Shown: positions 45,176-54,301 of the stretch, in pieces | Layout: every line of letters begins with the position of its first letter | Position numbering within the stretch: the first letter of the stretch is position 1 | DNA from: Halobacillus sp. Marseille-P3879 | GTDB lineage: Bacteria; Bacillota; Bacilli; Bacillales; Halobacillaceae | NCBI RefSeq assembly: GCF_900240285.1 | Contig: NZ_OESS01000003.1 | Coordinates: 62,001 to 126,000 of the forward strand | DNA: 64,000 nt | Direction of reading: 5' to 3' | Notes under the pieces: model-generated | What the model was told of the DNA's origin: nothing | What the model saw: the letters and a program-made list of their open reading frames with translations, nothing else | The model's database searches: none | Program-made: the position numbers and the translations under genes

Positions 45176-45525
45176 GGTCCTATAACAGGTTTTATCGCTA
45201 TCTCATAAACCACAGAAGTTGTTCTTGGGATGACATAGAAAGGGCCAAGCGCTAAGAAAAGGAGAACTGAGAATACCACCGCAAACTTAGGATGCACTCT
45301 GCTAGCCAATTTTTCTACTGTTCCTCCGCCACGTGTGAGGGCCACAATTGCTAAAAGAACGAGCCCTACACCTGTAATTAAAAATCCTGTCATAGCAATC
45401 CAAGTATTTGTTCCTGCTTGCTGTCCAACTATTGGTGCGAAGATTACATTTCCGGCTCCCAAAAACATAGCAAAAAGCATAAGACCTATAATTAAAATTT
45501 TTGAAAATGGCAATGAATCGTTCAT
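45176..45525 (-). pseudogene. brnQ: brnQ N-terminal part, inverted
   Basis: Minus-strand coding for the first 116 residues of a branched-chain amino acid permease: MNDSLPFSKILIIGLMLFAM, FLGAGNVIFAPIVGQQAG, LGPFYVIPRTTSVVYEIAIK. It has no ribosome site in its present orientation. The matching GGGAGG stands at 45166-45171 on the plus strand, left of the inverted segment. Turning 45176-45527 around gives GGGAGG, a 7-base spacer, ATG and an unbroken frame into the plus-strand part. Confidence 0.88.
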
Positions 45526-45527
45526 TC

Positions 45528-46536
45528 AACTGACAACACAGCGATTTATTTATTCGTTTTCTCCTTTTTATTTATCCTGTTCACTATACTGCTATCTTGG
45601 AATACAACAAAATTTGTAGATCGTTTAGGGAAAATCATAACCCCTATATTCGGAGTTTTGCTGGTGGTTTTGGTGATAAAATCTATTGCTACACCAATGG
45701 GTAGTCCAGGTTCTTCTCGAGGAGATTACGTAAGTGGGACCTTTTTGAAAGGATTCACCGAAGGGTATTATACGATGGATGTTCTAGCTGCCTTTGTATT
45801 TGGCGGTATTTTCATTAAATCGATTAAGGGGTTAGGTATAAAATCAGAAAAAGAAGTTTCAAAGTTATTTGTAAAAGCAGGGTTGATTACAACTGTTGGT
45901 TTAGTAGCTCTTCAAGTATCTATGGCTTGGATCGGCGCCACAAGTATAGACGCAATCGGTTATAAAGAAAACGGAGGAGAAGTATTAGCACAAAGCTCAG
46001 AATACTTGCTTGGCCAGGCGGGCATATATGTAATTGGGCTGGTTATCCTTCTAACGGGAGTGACTACTAACGTTGCTTGTTTAGGGGCTGTTTCTGAGTA
46101 TTTCGAAAAAATCCAAGCGTCTGTGTCCTATAAGAAATGGTTAATAGTATTTGGAGTATTAAGCTTAGTTTTTACCAATTTTGGGCTAAATACTATTTTA
46201 ACAATGGCTTCTCCAGTTCTTCTGTTATTATATCCATTAGCTATAGCGCTAATCGGATTAATCTTTGCTAATAACTTATTTGGAGGTCATCAAGCAGTAT
46301 ATGTTGGAACAATAACAGGTGTAGGTATTGTAGCAATACTGGATGCTTTAAAAGAAGCAGGTGTTGGTCCAGAAACAATTAATAGTTCTTTCAGTTTTAT
46401 ACCTTTTTTTGAAAATGGAGCTGGGTGGATTGTGACAGGTTTAGTAGGATTTGCTGTAGGTCTTATGATAGCGAAAGTCAAAAGAGAACCTACTACTTTA
46501 ATTAATAACGCTGGACAAGAAGTGAAAGACGCTTAG
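45528..46536 (+). pseudogene. brnQ: brnQ C-terminal part
   Basis: Plus-strand coding for the remaining 336 residues of the LIVCS-family sodium-coupled branched-chain amino acid transporter. It begins TDNTAIYLFVFSFLF, then LSWNTTKFVDRLGKIITP, GFTEGYYTMDVLAAFVFGG and VTTNVACLGAVSEYFEKI. No start or ribosome site is available at its left end; ATG-less until TTG 45658. With the inverted N-terminal piece restored the protein is 452 residues, the normal BrnQ length. Confidence 0.88.
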
Positions 46537-46566
46537 TTTGGATAAGAGTAAGTAAAGTTATACATA

Positions 46567-46606
46567 AGGTGTCTTGGTAAAGTGTTTTTTACTAAGGCAT
46601 CTTTTT
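46567..46606 (+). terminator. Terminator of brnQ
   Basis: AAGGTGTCTTGGTAAA pairs imperfectly with TTTACTAAGGCATCTT, followed by TTT, 30 bases after the stop. Confidence 0.6.
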
Positions 46607-46705
46607 ATTTGAAAACTTTTAAACCTTCACAAAGCTTTTATAAAATTTATCGATCGAAGGGTTATACCCGCGTATCCATTCCCATGTTAAACATGGTCGC
46701 ACTTC

Positions 46706-46977
46706 TGACTGGATATTGACTGGATTTAATTTATAAATACATATATCCTATTTGATCTTCTTGCTAATAACGTAAAGTTGGAACACCGATTATTTAAGGA
46801 TTCTTACGTCCTATCTATTATTATTTATTTAATACAGTGAATGGGCGGCATGGTGTAAGCTGTCGTCAAACCCTTTGATATGAAAACCTTTTAAAAGAAT
46901 ATTGACAGGATTTATTCCGTTCGTTTAGATCTGAAGAGCCTTTCATTAGTTAACTAAACTTCTGAGGGGCTCTATTT
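46706..46977 (+). repeat. Dispersed element, copy D (complete)
   Basis: TGACTGGAT repeats with an 11-base period (46706-46714, 46717-46725). ATGGGCGGCATGGTG lies at 46841-46855 followed by TAAGCTGTC, TTGACAGGATTT lies near 46902, and a terminator (AGAGCC against GGCTCT with further pairing) at 46935-46973. The repeat-to-box distance is 135 bases. Confidence 0.75.
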
Positions 46978-47139
46978 CGTAAGTAACTGTAAAAGAAATA
47001 GCTCCTAATACTAAAACACTACTAAGCTTTCATACGAAAATCAGAAGAAGATGTACATACTTATAAATTTAGCTCTGTAGACTATGACGTACTTCAACTC
47101 CAATTATAACGTAACAATTAAATTCTAAGGAAGCAGAAA

Positions 47140-47180
47140 ATAGCGGAATCCATATTGATTGTGGATTCCGCTATTTTTTT
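47140..47180 (+). terminator. Strong orphan terminator before the second two-component system
   Basis: AATAGCGGAATCCA pairs with TGGATTCCGCTATT around a 9-base loop, followed by T7. It insulates the downstream operon; no gene ends directly before it. Confidence 0.8.
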
Positions 47181-47264
47181 AGCTTTTATTAAAGTATTTC
47201 CCCATGAAGGTCCGGGTTTTTATTGGCAGATGGAGCATGGGGACTGGGGTTTTCTTGTTCGCAA

Positions 47265-47390
47265 ATAAGTGACCGTTTACATGGAGTTTTGGTTTTTAAC
47301 ACAGAAACCAATATTCAAAGTTTTCAGAACTTATTGACGAATTTTGTCCAATTGATTACCGTTGTTATACAAGTTGGAAAGGTCACTTAT
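47265..47390 (+). promoter_or_regulatory. Distant inverted repeat upstream of the sensor kinase gene
   Basis: ATAAGTGACC (47265-47274) and GGTCACTTAT (47381-47390) are exact complements 106 bases apart. The right arm ends 20 bases before the GTG start. This could be a pair of half sites for the cognate regulator; it is only suggestive. Confidence 0.35.
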
Positions 47391-47410
47391 ATAGGAAAGG
47401 GGGAGTGTAG

Positions 47411-49015
47411 GTGATTAAAAAATTGCTGAATGTATCCATTCAAACAAAAATATTAGGGCTGGTAACTGGTTTGATTATTTTTGTAATCGTTTTATTGTTA
47501 GGGGTGTTTACTTATTTTGATACACAGCAAATCTTTTCTAACAAAAAGGATTTAAGTTTACAGACAGCAACTACATTATCGTTTATGCCAACAGTAAGTC
47601 AGGCATTGGAAGGTGAGGAGCCTTACTCTGAATTAAAGACTTTATCTGAACGGATAAGGATGCAGTCCGGAGCAAATTTTGTAGTTGTGCAGGATAAATT
47701 CGGAAAAGTCATTACGCATCCCGATCAGGAGAGAGTAGGGGAGGTGCAGATTTTTGACGATGGTTATAAAGCTCGTGTCTTTGGAGGGTATTACTACTTG
47801 ACTTCAGAAGAGTTCATAGGCAAATCTATCGTCGGAAAGGCTCCGGTATATTCAGGAAGCGGTTCGGTATCCGGTGTGGTAACCGTAGGATATCAGGTAA
47901 AAAACATAAAATTAGAGATAATGGAACGCATGAGAGATATCCTTACTTTTTCTATTTTTGTTGTTATCGTTGGCATCCTCGCCAGTATTTTTTTAGCGAG
48001 ACACATTCGAAAAGATACGATGGGACTGGAACCAAGAGAGATTGCAACCCTTTATTGGGATAGAGAAACAATTTTCTCATCGATGAATGAAGGGGTTATT
48101 GCTACAGATGAAAATGGAAAAGTGACGATGCTCAATGAAGCGGCAAAAGACCTTCTTCATCTATCGGATCAGTCGCTCAACGGTTATCTGGTAGATATTA
48201 TGCCAACCGTCCACCTCGATAAAATCATTAGTAAAGAAAAGCAATCAATCAGTTATGAAAGTTATTTGAACTTCAGAGTCATCATTCTCACAATTGTGCC
48301 TATCCTCCGAGGAGACAGGGTTTTAGGAACCATCATAACATTGAGGGATAAAACGGAGATTACAGAAATGGTCAATGCTCTATCGGAAGTAAAAAAGTAC
48401 TCGGAGGATCTGCGTGCGCAAACACATGAATTCGCAAACAAGATGCATATGATTTCCGGACTTTTACAATTGAAAGAATATGAGGAAGCCTTCCAATTGG
48501 TTCAAGAAGAAGTTGCAACGATTGACAACTATAACCGGATGATCTTTGAAAGAATACAAGACACAAAGGTGCAGGCGATTTTGCTTGGTAAAATAAGTAA
48601 AGCGTCAGAAAAGAAAATCAACTTTGATTTGGAAAAGGATAGCTTTTTGAGTGAATTGCCATCTCATATAGAAGTACCTCATCTGACTATGATTATAGGA
48701 AATTTGATTGATAACGCCTTTGATGAAGTATTGAACCAATCTGAACGGAACGTTACCTTTTTTGCATTGGACATAGGGAAAGACGTCATGTTTGAGGTGA
48801 GTGATAATGGGTCAGGAATTCCTGAGACCAAAATAAGTAATGTGTTTAAACCTGGTTATTCCACTAAATACAGCGACGTCCAACGAGGTTATGGATTATA
48901 TAATGTGAAAAATAAAGTGGAGGAACTCAACGGAACCATTGAAGTTCATTCTGATGAGAGAGGAACGATTATCAGTATATTCATTCCAAAAAACAACGTG
49001 GGAGGAAGCGTGTAA
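47411..49015 (+). CDS. CitA/DctS-like sensor histidine kinase
   Basis: Carboxylate-sensing kinase. Membrane helix at about residues 13-33, an extracytoplasmic PAS-like sensor (SGANFVVVQDKFGKVITHPD, YKARVFGGYYYLTSEEF), a second helix near 178-196, and a cytoplasmic PAS (IFSSMNEGVIATDENGKV). His339 is in AQTHEFANKMHMISGLL, the Spo0B-like dimerisation pattern of the CitA/DcuS group; the HATPase shows NLIDNAFDEVL and DNGSGIP. GTG start with GGGGGAG upstream. With the neighbouring transporter genes a tri- or dicarboxylate signal is expected. Confidence 0.93.
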   Translation: MIKKLLNVSIQTKILGLVTGLIIFVIVLLLGVFTYFDTQQIFSNKKDLSLQTATTLSFMPTVSQALEGEEPYSELKTLSERIRMQSGANFVVVQDKFGKVITHPDQERVGEVQIFDDGYKARVFGGYYYLTSEEFIGKSIVGKAPVYSGSGSVSGVVTVGYQVKNIKLEIMERMRDILTFSIFVVIVGILASIFLARHIRKDTMGLEPREIATLYWDRETIFSSMNEGVIATDENGKVTMLNEAAKDLLHLSDQSLNGYLVDIMPTVHLDKIISKEKQSISYESYLNFRVIILTIVPILRGDRVLGTIITLRDKTEITEMVNALSEVKKYSEDLRAQTHEFANKMHMISGLLQLKEYEEAFQLVQEEVATIDNYNRMIFERIQDTKVQAILLGKISKASEKKINFDLEKDSFLSELPSHIEVPHLTMIIGNLIDNAFDEVLNQSERNVTFFALDIGKDVMFEVSDNGSGIPETKISNVFKPGYSTKYSDVQRGYGLYNVKNKVEELNGTIEVHSDERGTIISIFIPKNNVGGSV

Positions 49016-49692
49016 TGATAAAAGTTATGATTGTGGAAGATGATTTTAGGATTGGCAACATCCATGAAAAGTTCATTAATAATATAGAAGGGACGACTTG
49101 TGCTGGCAAAGCTTTATCCGGCGAAAAAGCGCTGTCTTTACTAAAAGAAATGGACATTGACCTGCTGTTACTGGATATTTATATGCCAGATTACTTAGGG
49201 ACGGATTTAATAGATAAAGCGAGAGAATACAATCCGCAACTAGATATTATTATTGTGACAGCAGCTCAGGAAAAAGAATTTTTGGAAGAGTGTATGAGAA
49301 AAGGAGTCTTCAATTATTTGATTAAACCAGCGACTTTCGAACGCTTTCAGGAAGTAATTAATGATTATAAACAGCGTCAGCAATTATTAGAAAAGAGATC
49401 AGTCATTGACCAGGATGTCGTTGATGAACTTTTCACCACCCTTTCAGGAAAACGGCAGGCTGGCCATTCGTTACCGAAGGGAATTGACCAGATAACATTA
49501 AAAAAGGTTCTGGATATGTTGGACACTCGTAAAACAGGATATACGGCGGAAGAAATAGGGAAACAAACTGGCACCTCAAGATCAACAGCAAGAAGGTACC
49601 TGGAATATTTAGTGTCTGAAGAAAGAGCAGAAGTGGAGCAAGTCTATGGAATAGTCGGAAGGCCTGAAAGAAGGTATTATTTAATCCATTGA
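49015..49692 (+). CDS. CitB/DcuR-like response regulator
   Basis: Response regulator partner of the CitA-like kinase. The receiver domain has VEDDFRI, phospho-acceptor Asp54 in LLLDIYMPD and Lys in LIKPATFERFQ. The C-terminal helix-turn-helix (YTAEEIGKQTGTSRSTARRYLEYL) and the end GRPERRYYL are typical of the CitB group. The ATG shares its A with the kinase stop (TAATG). It should activate the tctCBA/prp operon that starts 140 bases downstream. Confidence 0.94.
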   Translation: MIKVMIVEDDFRIGNIHEKFINNIEGTTCAGKALSGEKALSLLKEMDIDLLLLDIYMPDYLGTDLIDKAREYNPQLDIIIVTAAQEKEFLEECMRKGVFNYLIKPATFERFQEVINDYKQRQQLLEKRSVIDQDVVDELFTTLSGKRQAGHSLPKGIDQITLKKVLDMLDTRKTGYTAEEIGKQTGTSRSTARRYLEYLVSEERAEVEQVYGIVGRPERRYYLIH

Positions 49693-49797
49693 TATCACCG
49701 TGAACAATATGACCAAAATCACCTTTATACAGATAATTTCTTTTATGATGATAACGCTGACATGAAAGAATATTCGTACTAATATGACAAATAAGTA

Positions 49798-49812
49798 ATG
49801 AAAGCACTTACA
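49798..49812 (+). promoter_or_regulatory. cre-like site before tctC
   Basis: ATGAAAGCACTTACA matches the cre consensus except for the central G, here A. It lies 23 bases before the tctC start. Confidence 0.4.
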
Positions 49813-49834
49813 AATTGAAGGGGAGGAGATTATT

Positions 49835-50827
49835 TTGAAAAGGTTATCAGGTATTTTATCTTTATTGTTTGTTATGTTCATCATGGGTTGTTCGTCTGAC
49901 GGGTCTACCGGAGCTTCGGGAGATGAAAGCAACTTCCCTGAAAAAGACATTGAATTTGTAGCGCCTGCCTCACCAGGTGGCGGATGGGATGGAACAGCCC
50001 GGGCGATGCAGAAAATCTTAACAGATGAGGGAATTGTAGATGAAAATATCAATGTAGTTAATAAACCAGGAGGAAGTGGAGAAGTTGGCTGGCAGTACTT
50101 ATCCAGTAAAGACGCTCATAATATTACAATTAATTCCAGTCTTGTTATTACAAATAATCTACTTGGTCAAAGTGAACTCACTTACAAAGATTTTACTCCA
50201 TTAGGAGTGCTGACAACCGAATGGATCTCTATCGCAGTACCGCCTGAATCGGAGTATGAAAAAGGTGCTGAAGTGATGGAGCAACTGAAAAAAGACCCTA
50301 CTTCCATGAAGATCGGCGTAGCACCAGGTTTGGGAAATAATGACCACTTATCATTTGTTCAAGCTGCTAAAGAATATGGAGTAGATGTCCCTAAGTTGGA
50401 ATTTCAAATTTATGAAAGTGGCGGTGATGTTGTTTCCGCGCTGTTAGGAGGACATATCGATGTAGCAACCATGTCTGTTTCTGAAGCGAAAGAGCAGCAC
50501 TTAGCTGGTAAGTTCAAAATGATTGCTGTTTCATCTGAAGAGCGTATTGAAGGGTTGGAAGAAGTACCAACCTGGAAGGAGCAGGGCGTCGATATGGTAT
50601 TTCCTCACTGGAGAGGTATCATGGGACCACCAGATATGACGGAAGAAGAAATTGCTTATTGGGATGAAAAAATTGGAGAGATGGTTGAGACCGAAGCTTG
50701 GAAGACTCTGTTAAAAAATAATGAGTGGCAGTCGTTTTATAAGGACAGCCAGGAATCAAAAGAGTTCTTACAACAGCAAACAGAGAACTATGATGAACTT
50801 TTGAATGAGTCAGGATTAACAGAATAG
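49835..50827 (+). CDS. tctC: Tripartite tricarboxylate transporter substrate-binding lipoprotein
   Basis: Bug/TctC-family binding protein of 330 residues. Lipoprotein signal MKRLSGILSLLFVMFIMGC with lipidated Cys19. Family features: FVAPASPGGGWDGTAR at the ligand site, INVVNKPGGSGEVGW, and GHIDVATMSVSEA. It binds a carboxylate outside the membrane and feeds TctAB. TTG start with GGGGAGG upstream. A hairpin after the gene may keep tctC expression above that of the permease genes. Confidence 0.93.
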   Translation: MKRLSGILSLLFVMFIMGCSSDGSTGASGDESNFPEKDIEFVAPASPGGGWDGTARAMQKILTDEGIVDENINVVNKPGGSGEVGWQYLSSKDAHNITINSSLVITNNLLGQSELTYKDFTPLGVLTTEWISIAVPPESEYEKGAEVMEQLKKDPTSMKIGVAPGLGNNDHLSFVQAAKEYGVDVPKLEFQIYESGGDVVSALLGGHIDVATMSVSEAKEQHLAGKFKMIAVSSEERIEGLEEVPTWKEQGVDMVFPHWRGIMGPPDMTEEEIAYWDEKIGEMVETEAWKTLLKNNEWQSFYKDSQESKEFLQQQTENYDELLNESGLTE

Positions 50828-50840
50828 CTTATTCTGGCAG

Positions 50841-50886
50841 GGCTGCTTCTGAGTGTTCTCCTACATGATGAGGCAGCTTTCTTTTA
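50841..50886 (+). terminator. Weak hairpin between tctC and tctB
   Basis: GGCTGC and nearby bases pair with GAGGCAGC around a long loop, followed by TTTCTTTT. Probably partial termination or mRNA 3'-end protection of tctC. Confidence 0.4.
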
Positions 50887-50910
50887 ATTAAAACGGGGAG
50901 GGTGGAACAG

Positions 50911-51354
50911 GTGGTTCGATTACTCACACCTTTATTCTTTGGAATTTTATCGATCGTCTATTTAATTTTAACAAGCCAGGTTCCTGAATCAAAAATCGGA
51001 AATCCGAATGGACCGATTTACTTTCCTATGGTCATTGGAATATTCATGCTCCTGTGCAGTATTGTCTATTTCATTCAGGAATGGAAACATAGGAAGGAAG
51101 AAGTGGCAGAGTTTAAAAAGCTAATGGCCGGACGTACGCCATTTCTCATTGGCTCTACCATTGTTTTAATTTTGATCTACACCTTTTTATTTGAACGTAT
51201 CGGGTTTCTATACTCCACAATTTTATTTCTTGGAGGCTTGCTTTTCATCGTAAATGGGAAAAAGCACTGGCTGCAAAATATACTGATTGCAGTCATATTT
51301 TCATTCATTTCATGGTATTCATTCGCTGAACTGCTTCAAGTGAGCTTACCGTAG
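50911..51354 (+). CDS. tctB: TctB-family small permease subunit
   Basis: Four-helix membrane subunit of the tripartite tricarboxylate transporter, 147 residues. Helices near residues 4-24, 38-58, 76-95 and 122-140; GPIYFPMVIGIFML is the usual conserved part. GTG 50911 is chosen because GGGAGG ends nine bases upstream; the GTG at 50902 overlaps the site itself. Followed by tctA after 14 bases. Confidence 0.88.
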   Translation: MVRLLTPLFFGILSIVYLILTSQVPESKIGNPNGPIYFPMVIGIFMLLCSIVYFIQEWKHRKEEVAEFKKLMAGRTPFLIGSTIVLILIYTFLFERIGFLYSTILFLGGLLFIVNGKKHWLQNILIAVIFSFISWYSFAELLQVSLP

Positions 51355-51368
51355 AGAGGAGGACGAAC

Positions 51369-52868
51369 ATGGGGGTTGATTTTCAGAATGTTATCCAAGG
51401 TTTATTAGTATCAATTCAGCCAATGAATTTGCTCTGGATACTGATCGGTGGATTCTTAGGAACGGTCGTCGGGATGTTGCCAGGATTGGGTCCAGCAACA
51501 GCCGTAGCAGTCCTGATCCCGATTACGTTTGGAATGGATCCGACCAGTGCACTGATCCTGATGGCATCTATCTATTATGGGGCCATGTATGGGGGATCAC
51601 GAAGTTCCATTCTATTGAACACACCGGGGGATGGTTCTGCGATTGCAGCCACTTTCGACGGGTATCCAATGTCACAGAAGGGGCAGGCAGGACAGGCTTT
51701 AACTCTTTCTGCTATTGCTTCATTGATTGGCGGAATTTTCGCCATCTTCGGGTTTATATTATTGGCGAAACCCCTGGCTACATTTGCCTTGCGGTTTGGT
51801 CCGGCCGAGTATTTCATGCTGATGGTATTCACCCTATCAGCAATCATTTCCTTATCCAAAGGAAATATGGTAAAAGGTTTTATTTCAATGAGCATCGGTT
51901 TGATTCTGAGTACGATTGGAATCGATCTGCAAACCGGGGTACACCGATTTACTTTCGATATTCCGCAATTAAGTGAAGGTATTGATTTTCTGGTTGTCAT
52001 TATCGGTATCTATGCCGTCGGAGAAGTACTATATAATTATCTTTCTATCAACTCTTTGAAGTTAGAAAAGAAAAAAGTCGGCAACAAGTGGATTACGAAA
52101 GAACAATGGAAAGCCTCAAAATGGCCGATGATCCGAAGCGGTCCGGTTGGTTTCCTGATCGGGGTCCTTCCTGGGGCTGGAGGATCGATTGCTTCTATGC
52201 TTAGCTATACGACGGAAAGACAATTGTCTAAAAATCCGGAGAAGTTTGGTAAAGGTGCACCAGAAGGACTAGCAGCTCCTGAATCTGCTAATAATGCTGC
52301 TTCTGTTGGTGCATTTATTCCGTTACTTACGATGGGGATTCCAGGTTCAGGTACAACAGCAGTCATTTTAGGGGCGGTCATCATGCTTGGTCTTCGTCCA
52401 GGACCTTTATTATTTGAAGATAACCCTGATATGGTTTGGACGCTTGTGAATAGTATGTTCATCGGAAATATCATGCTCGTAATTTTAAACATTCTTTTGG
52501 TCGGGTTGTTAGTAAGAATTCTTGATACCCCGCCTAAGATTCTCTATCCGCTTATATTGGTGCTAGCTTTCATTGGTACCTATACACTAAGTTACAGTAT
52601 GGTAGATTTCTATATACTGATTATCTTCGGTTTCATTGGGCTGTTTATGAAATTGCTTAAATTCCCGATTGCTCCATTAATACTAGCTGTAATAGTAGGT
52701 TCCGATATGGAGCAAAATTTCCGGAAGAGCCTTGTTGCGCACGATAACTATCTTAATATCTTTTTTGCTTCTTCCGTTGCAACTACTCTAACAATCCTAA
52801 CGATATTGTCTGTGATGTATCCATTCATTCTTGATTGGATTCAAAAAAGAAAGCAAAAACAAGCCTAA
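51369..52868 (+). CDS. tctA: TctA-family large permease subunit
   Basis: Large membrane subunit, 499 residues with about 11 helices. The two conserved Gly/Pro-rich loops of TctA are present: GMLPGLGPATAVAVLIP near residue 36 with SIYYGAMYGGSRSSILLNTPG, and the second repeat GVLPGAGGSIASMLSYTTER with GIPGSGTTAVILGAVIM. GAGGAGG lies before the ATG. The transported acid is probably a tricarboxylate such as citrate or 2-methylcitrate, judged from prpB and prpD downstream. Confidence 0.94.
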   Translation: MGVDFQNVIQGLLVSIQPMNLLWILIGGFLGTVVGMLPGLGPATAVAVLIPITFGMDPTSALILMASIYYGAMYGGSRSSILLNTPGDGSAIAATFDGYPMSQKGQAGQALTLSAIASLIGGIFAIFGFILLAKPLATFALRFGPAEYFMLMVFTLSAIISLSKGNMVKGFISMSIGLILSTIGIDLQTGVHRFTFDIPQLSEGIDFLVVIIGIYAVGEVLYNYLSINSLKLEKKKVGNKWITKEQWKASKWPMIRSGPVGFLIGVLPGAGGSIASMLSYTTERQLSKNPEKFGKGAPEGLAAPESANNAASVGAFIPLLTMGIPGSGTTAVILGAVIMLGLRPGPLLFEDNPDMVWTLVNSMFIGNIMLVILNILLVGLLVRILDTPPKILYPLILVLAFIGTYTLSYSMVDFYILIIFGFIGLFMKLLKFPIAPLILAVIVGSDMEQNFRKSLVAHDNYLNIFFASSVATTLTILTILSVMYPFILDWIQKRKQKQA

Positions 52869-52907
52869 TATCAGTCCCCAATCCAAGCATGAAACTGGGG
52901 GATGAAA

Positions 52908-54284
52908 ATGAATAAAACATGGATGTTATTATCGATGGCAGGGGCGATTTATGCAGTGTTTTTCTGGCCGTTTGCCAGTTGGGGTGTGACCGTTCAATCC
53001 GTAGCTGTGCTGGTCATCATCCAGCTATTATGGATTGGGCGTGTTTTTAAGCTTGCGCATAGTTCCATCATTCTAATATTGTTACTGTCTTTTCATTTTT
53101 ACACCTACGATGAAACGTTGAGCTATTTCGGTTCCGGTTTGGTTTGGCTGTTATTTTCCACGTTCATCTTAGCGTATGCTTTCATCCAGACAGGGTTGGC
53201 TGCCAGGGTTTCCCTTTACGTCCTGAGTCTTGCCAAGGGATCGGGCAAACTTTTGATTCTAGTTTCTTTCTTATTAATGTTCGTCCTTACTGTGATGATT
53301 CCCTCGAATATCGGAAAAGGAAGCCTGGTCAGTTCGGTGCTTGATGATCTATCCAAAAGCCTGAAGAAGGTATATGAGGTCAACTATATTCCAAAGGCAT
53401 TATTTATAGGGGTGGCTTATGTCAGTGCTATATCTGGAGCGTTCGTACCGACCGGGGCAAGTTCGACGATCTATGCTTTTGGGATATTTTCTGAAGTTTC
53501 CCCAAGCCTCACCTATATGAAATGGCTCTTGTATTTCAGTGTCCCTATGCTTTCCTTCGTCATGTTATTGTGGCTGGTTTTTATTTTCTGGTATCCGGAA
53601 GAAAAGATTGAACCCATGCATGTGAAAAACCTGATTGATAGAAAGATGCAGGAAATCGGTCGATTAAACCCTGAAGAAATACGGATGATGGTGATCATGC
53701 TGGTGACGTTGGGATTATGGATGTCACAACCTGTACATGGCTATTCGATACCTCTGGTCGGTCTATTAGGTGCCAGTCTGGTAGTTTTCCCTGGGATAGG
53801 TGTATTGAAATGGGAAGAGGCAACCAAGGGCGTAAATTGGGATATGATGATCTTTTTTGCTGCAACGCTGATGCTTGCAAACATGTTGATTGACACAGGA
53901 ACTGTAGAAGTTCTTGTCTCATTTCTCGTCAGTCATTCCAACGATTGGTATTCCTGGGTGTTTGTGATTGGAGTGCTGATCATTACCTCACTGATACGTG
54001 TGGTGTTTGTCAATGTATTGGGATTTATGACGATCATGCTCCCAACGGCTATCACACTTGGGGAAAAGCTGGACAGTGTCACTCCACTGACACTTGCGAT
54101 GGGGGTGTATTTGATTGGCATACCGGGGTTTCTGTTAGTCACACAATCTCCCGTTCATTTAATCAGTTATTCTTACGGGTATTTTACCGATCGAGATTTA
54201 TTCCTAGTCGGGCTAATAGCGATGCTCATCTGGATTGTTATTGTCTGTTTAACCATGCTCTTCTATTGGAGTTGGATCATTTAA
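52908..54284 (+). CDS. DASS/SLC13-type anion transporter
   Basis: Divalent anion:sodium symporter-like protein of 459 residues, about 11-12 helices. Visible: VMIPSNIGKGSLVSSVLDDL (first Ser-Asn loop region), SGAFVPTGASSTIYAFGI, VNWDMMIFFAATLMLANMLI and the second loop TQSPVHLISYSYGYF. It resembles CitT/2-oxoglutarate-malate translocators more than classical SdcS. A second carboxylate carrier in the same operon may export a product or broaden uptake. ATG 52908 is preferred over 52902 for spacing to GGGGG. Confidence 0.85.
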   Translation: MNKTWMLLSMAGAIYAVFFWPFASWGVTVQSVAVLVIIQLLWIGRVFKLAHSSIILILLLSFHFYTYDETLSYFGSGLVWLLFSTFILAYAFIQTGLAARVSLYVLSLAKGSGKLLILVSFLLMFVLTVMIPSNIGKGSLVSSVLDDLSKSLKKVYEVNYIPKALFIGVAYVSAISGAFVPTGASSTIYAFGIFSEVSPSLTYMKWLLYFSVPMLSFVMLLWLVFIFWYPEEKIEPMHVKNLIDRKMQEIGRLNPEEIRMMVIMLVTLGLWMSQPVHGYSIPLVGLLGASLVVFPGIGVLKWEEATKGVNWDMMIFFAATLMLANMLIDTGTVEVLVSFLVSHSNDWYSWVFVIGVLIITSLIRVVFVNVLGFMTIMLPTAITLGEKLDSVTPLTLAMGVYLIGIPGFLLVTQSPVHLISYSYGYFTDRDLFLVGLIAMLIWIVIVCLTMLFYWSWII

Positions 54285-54301
54285 AAAGGAGGTAATCCGT
54301 T

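Noticed and set aside
47223-47414. 63-codon frame ending at the sensor kinase start
   Set aside because: No ribosome site, no known motif, and it covers the kinase control region.
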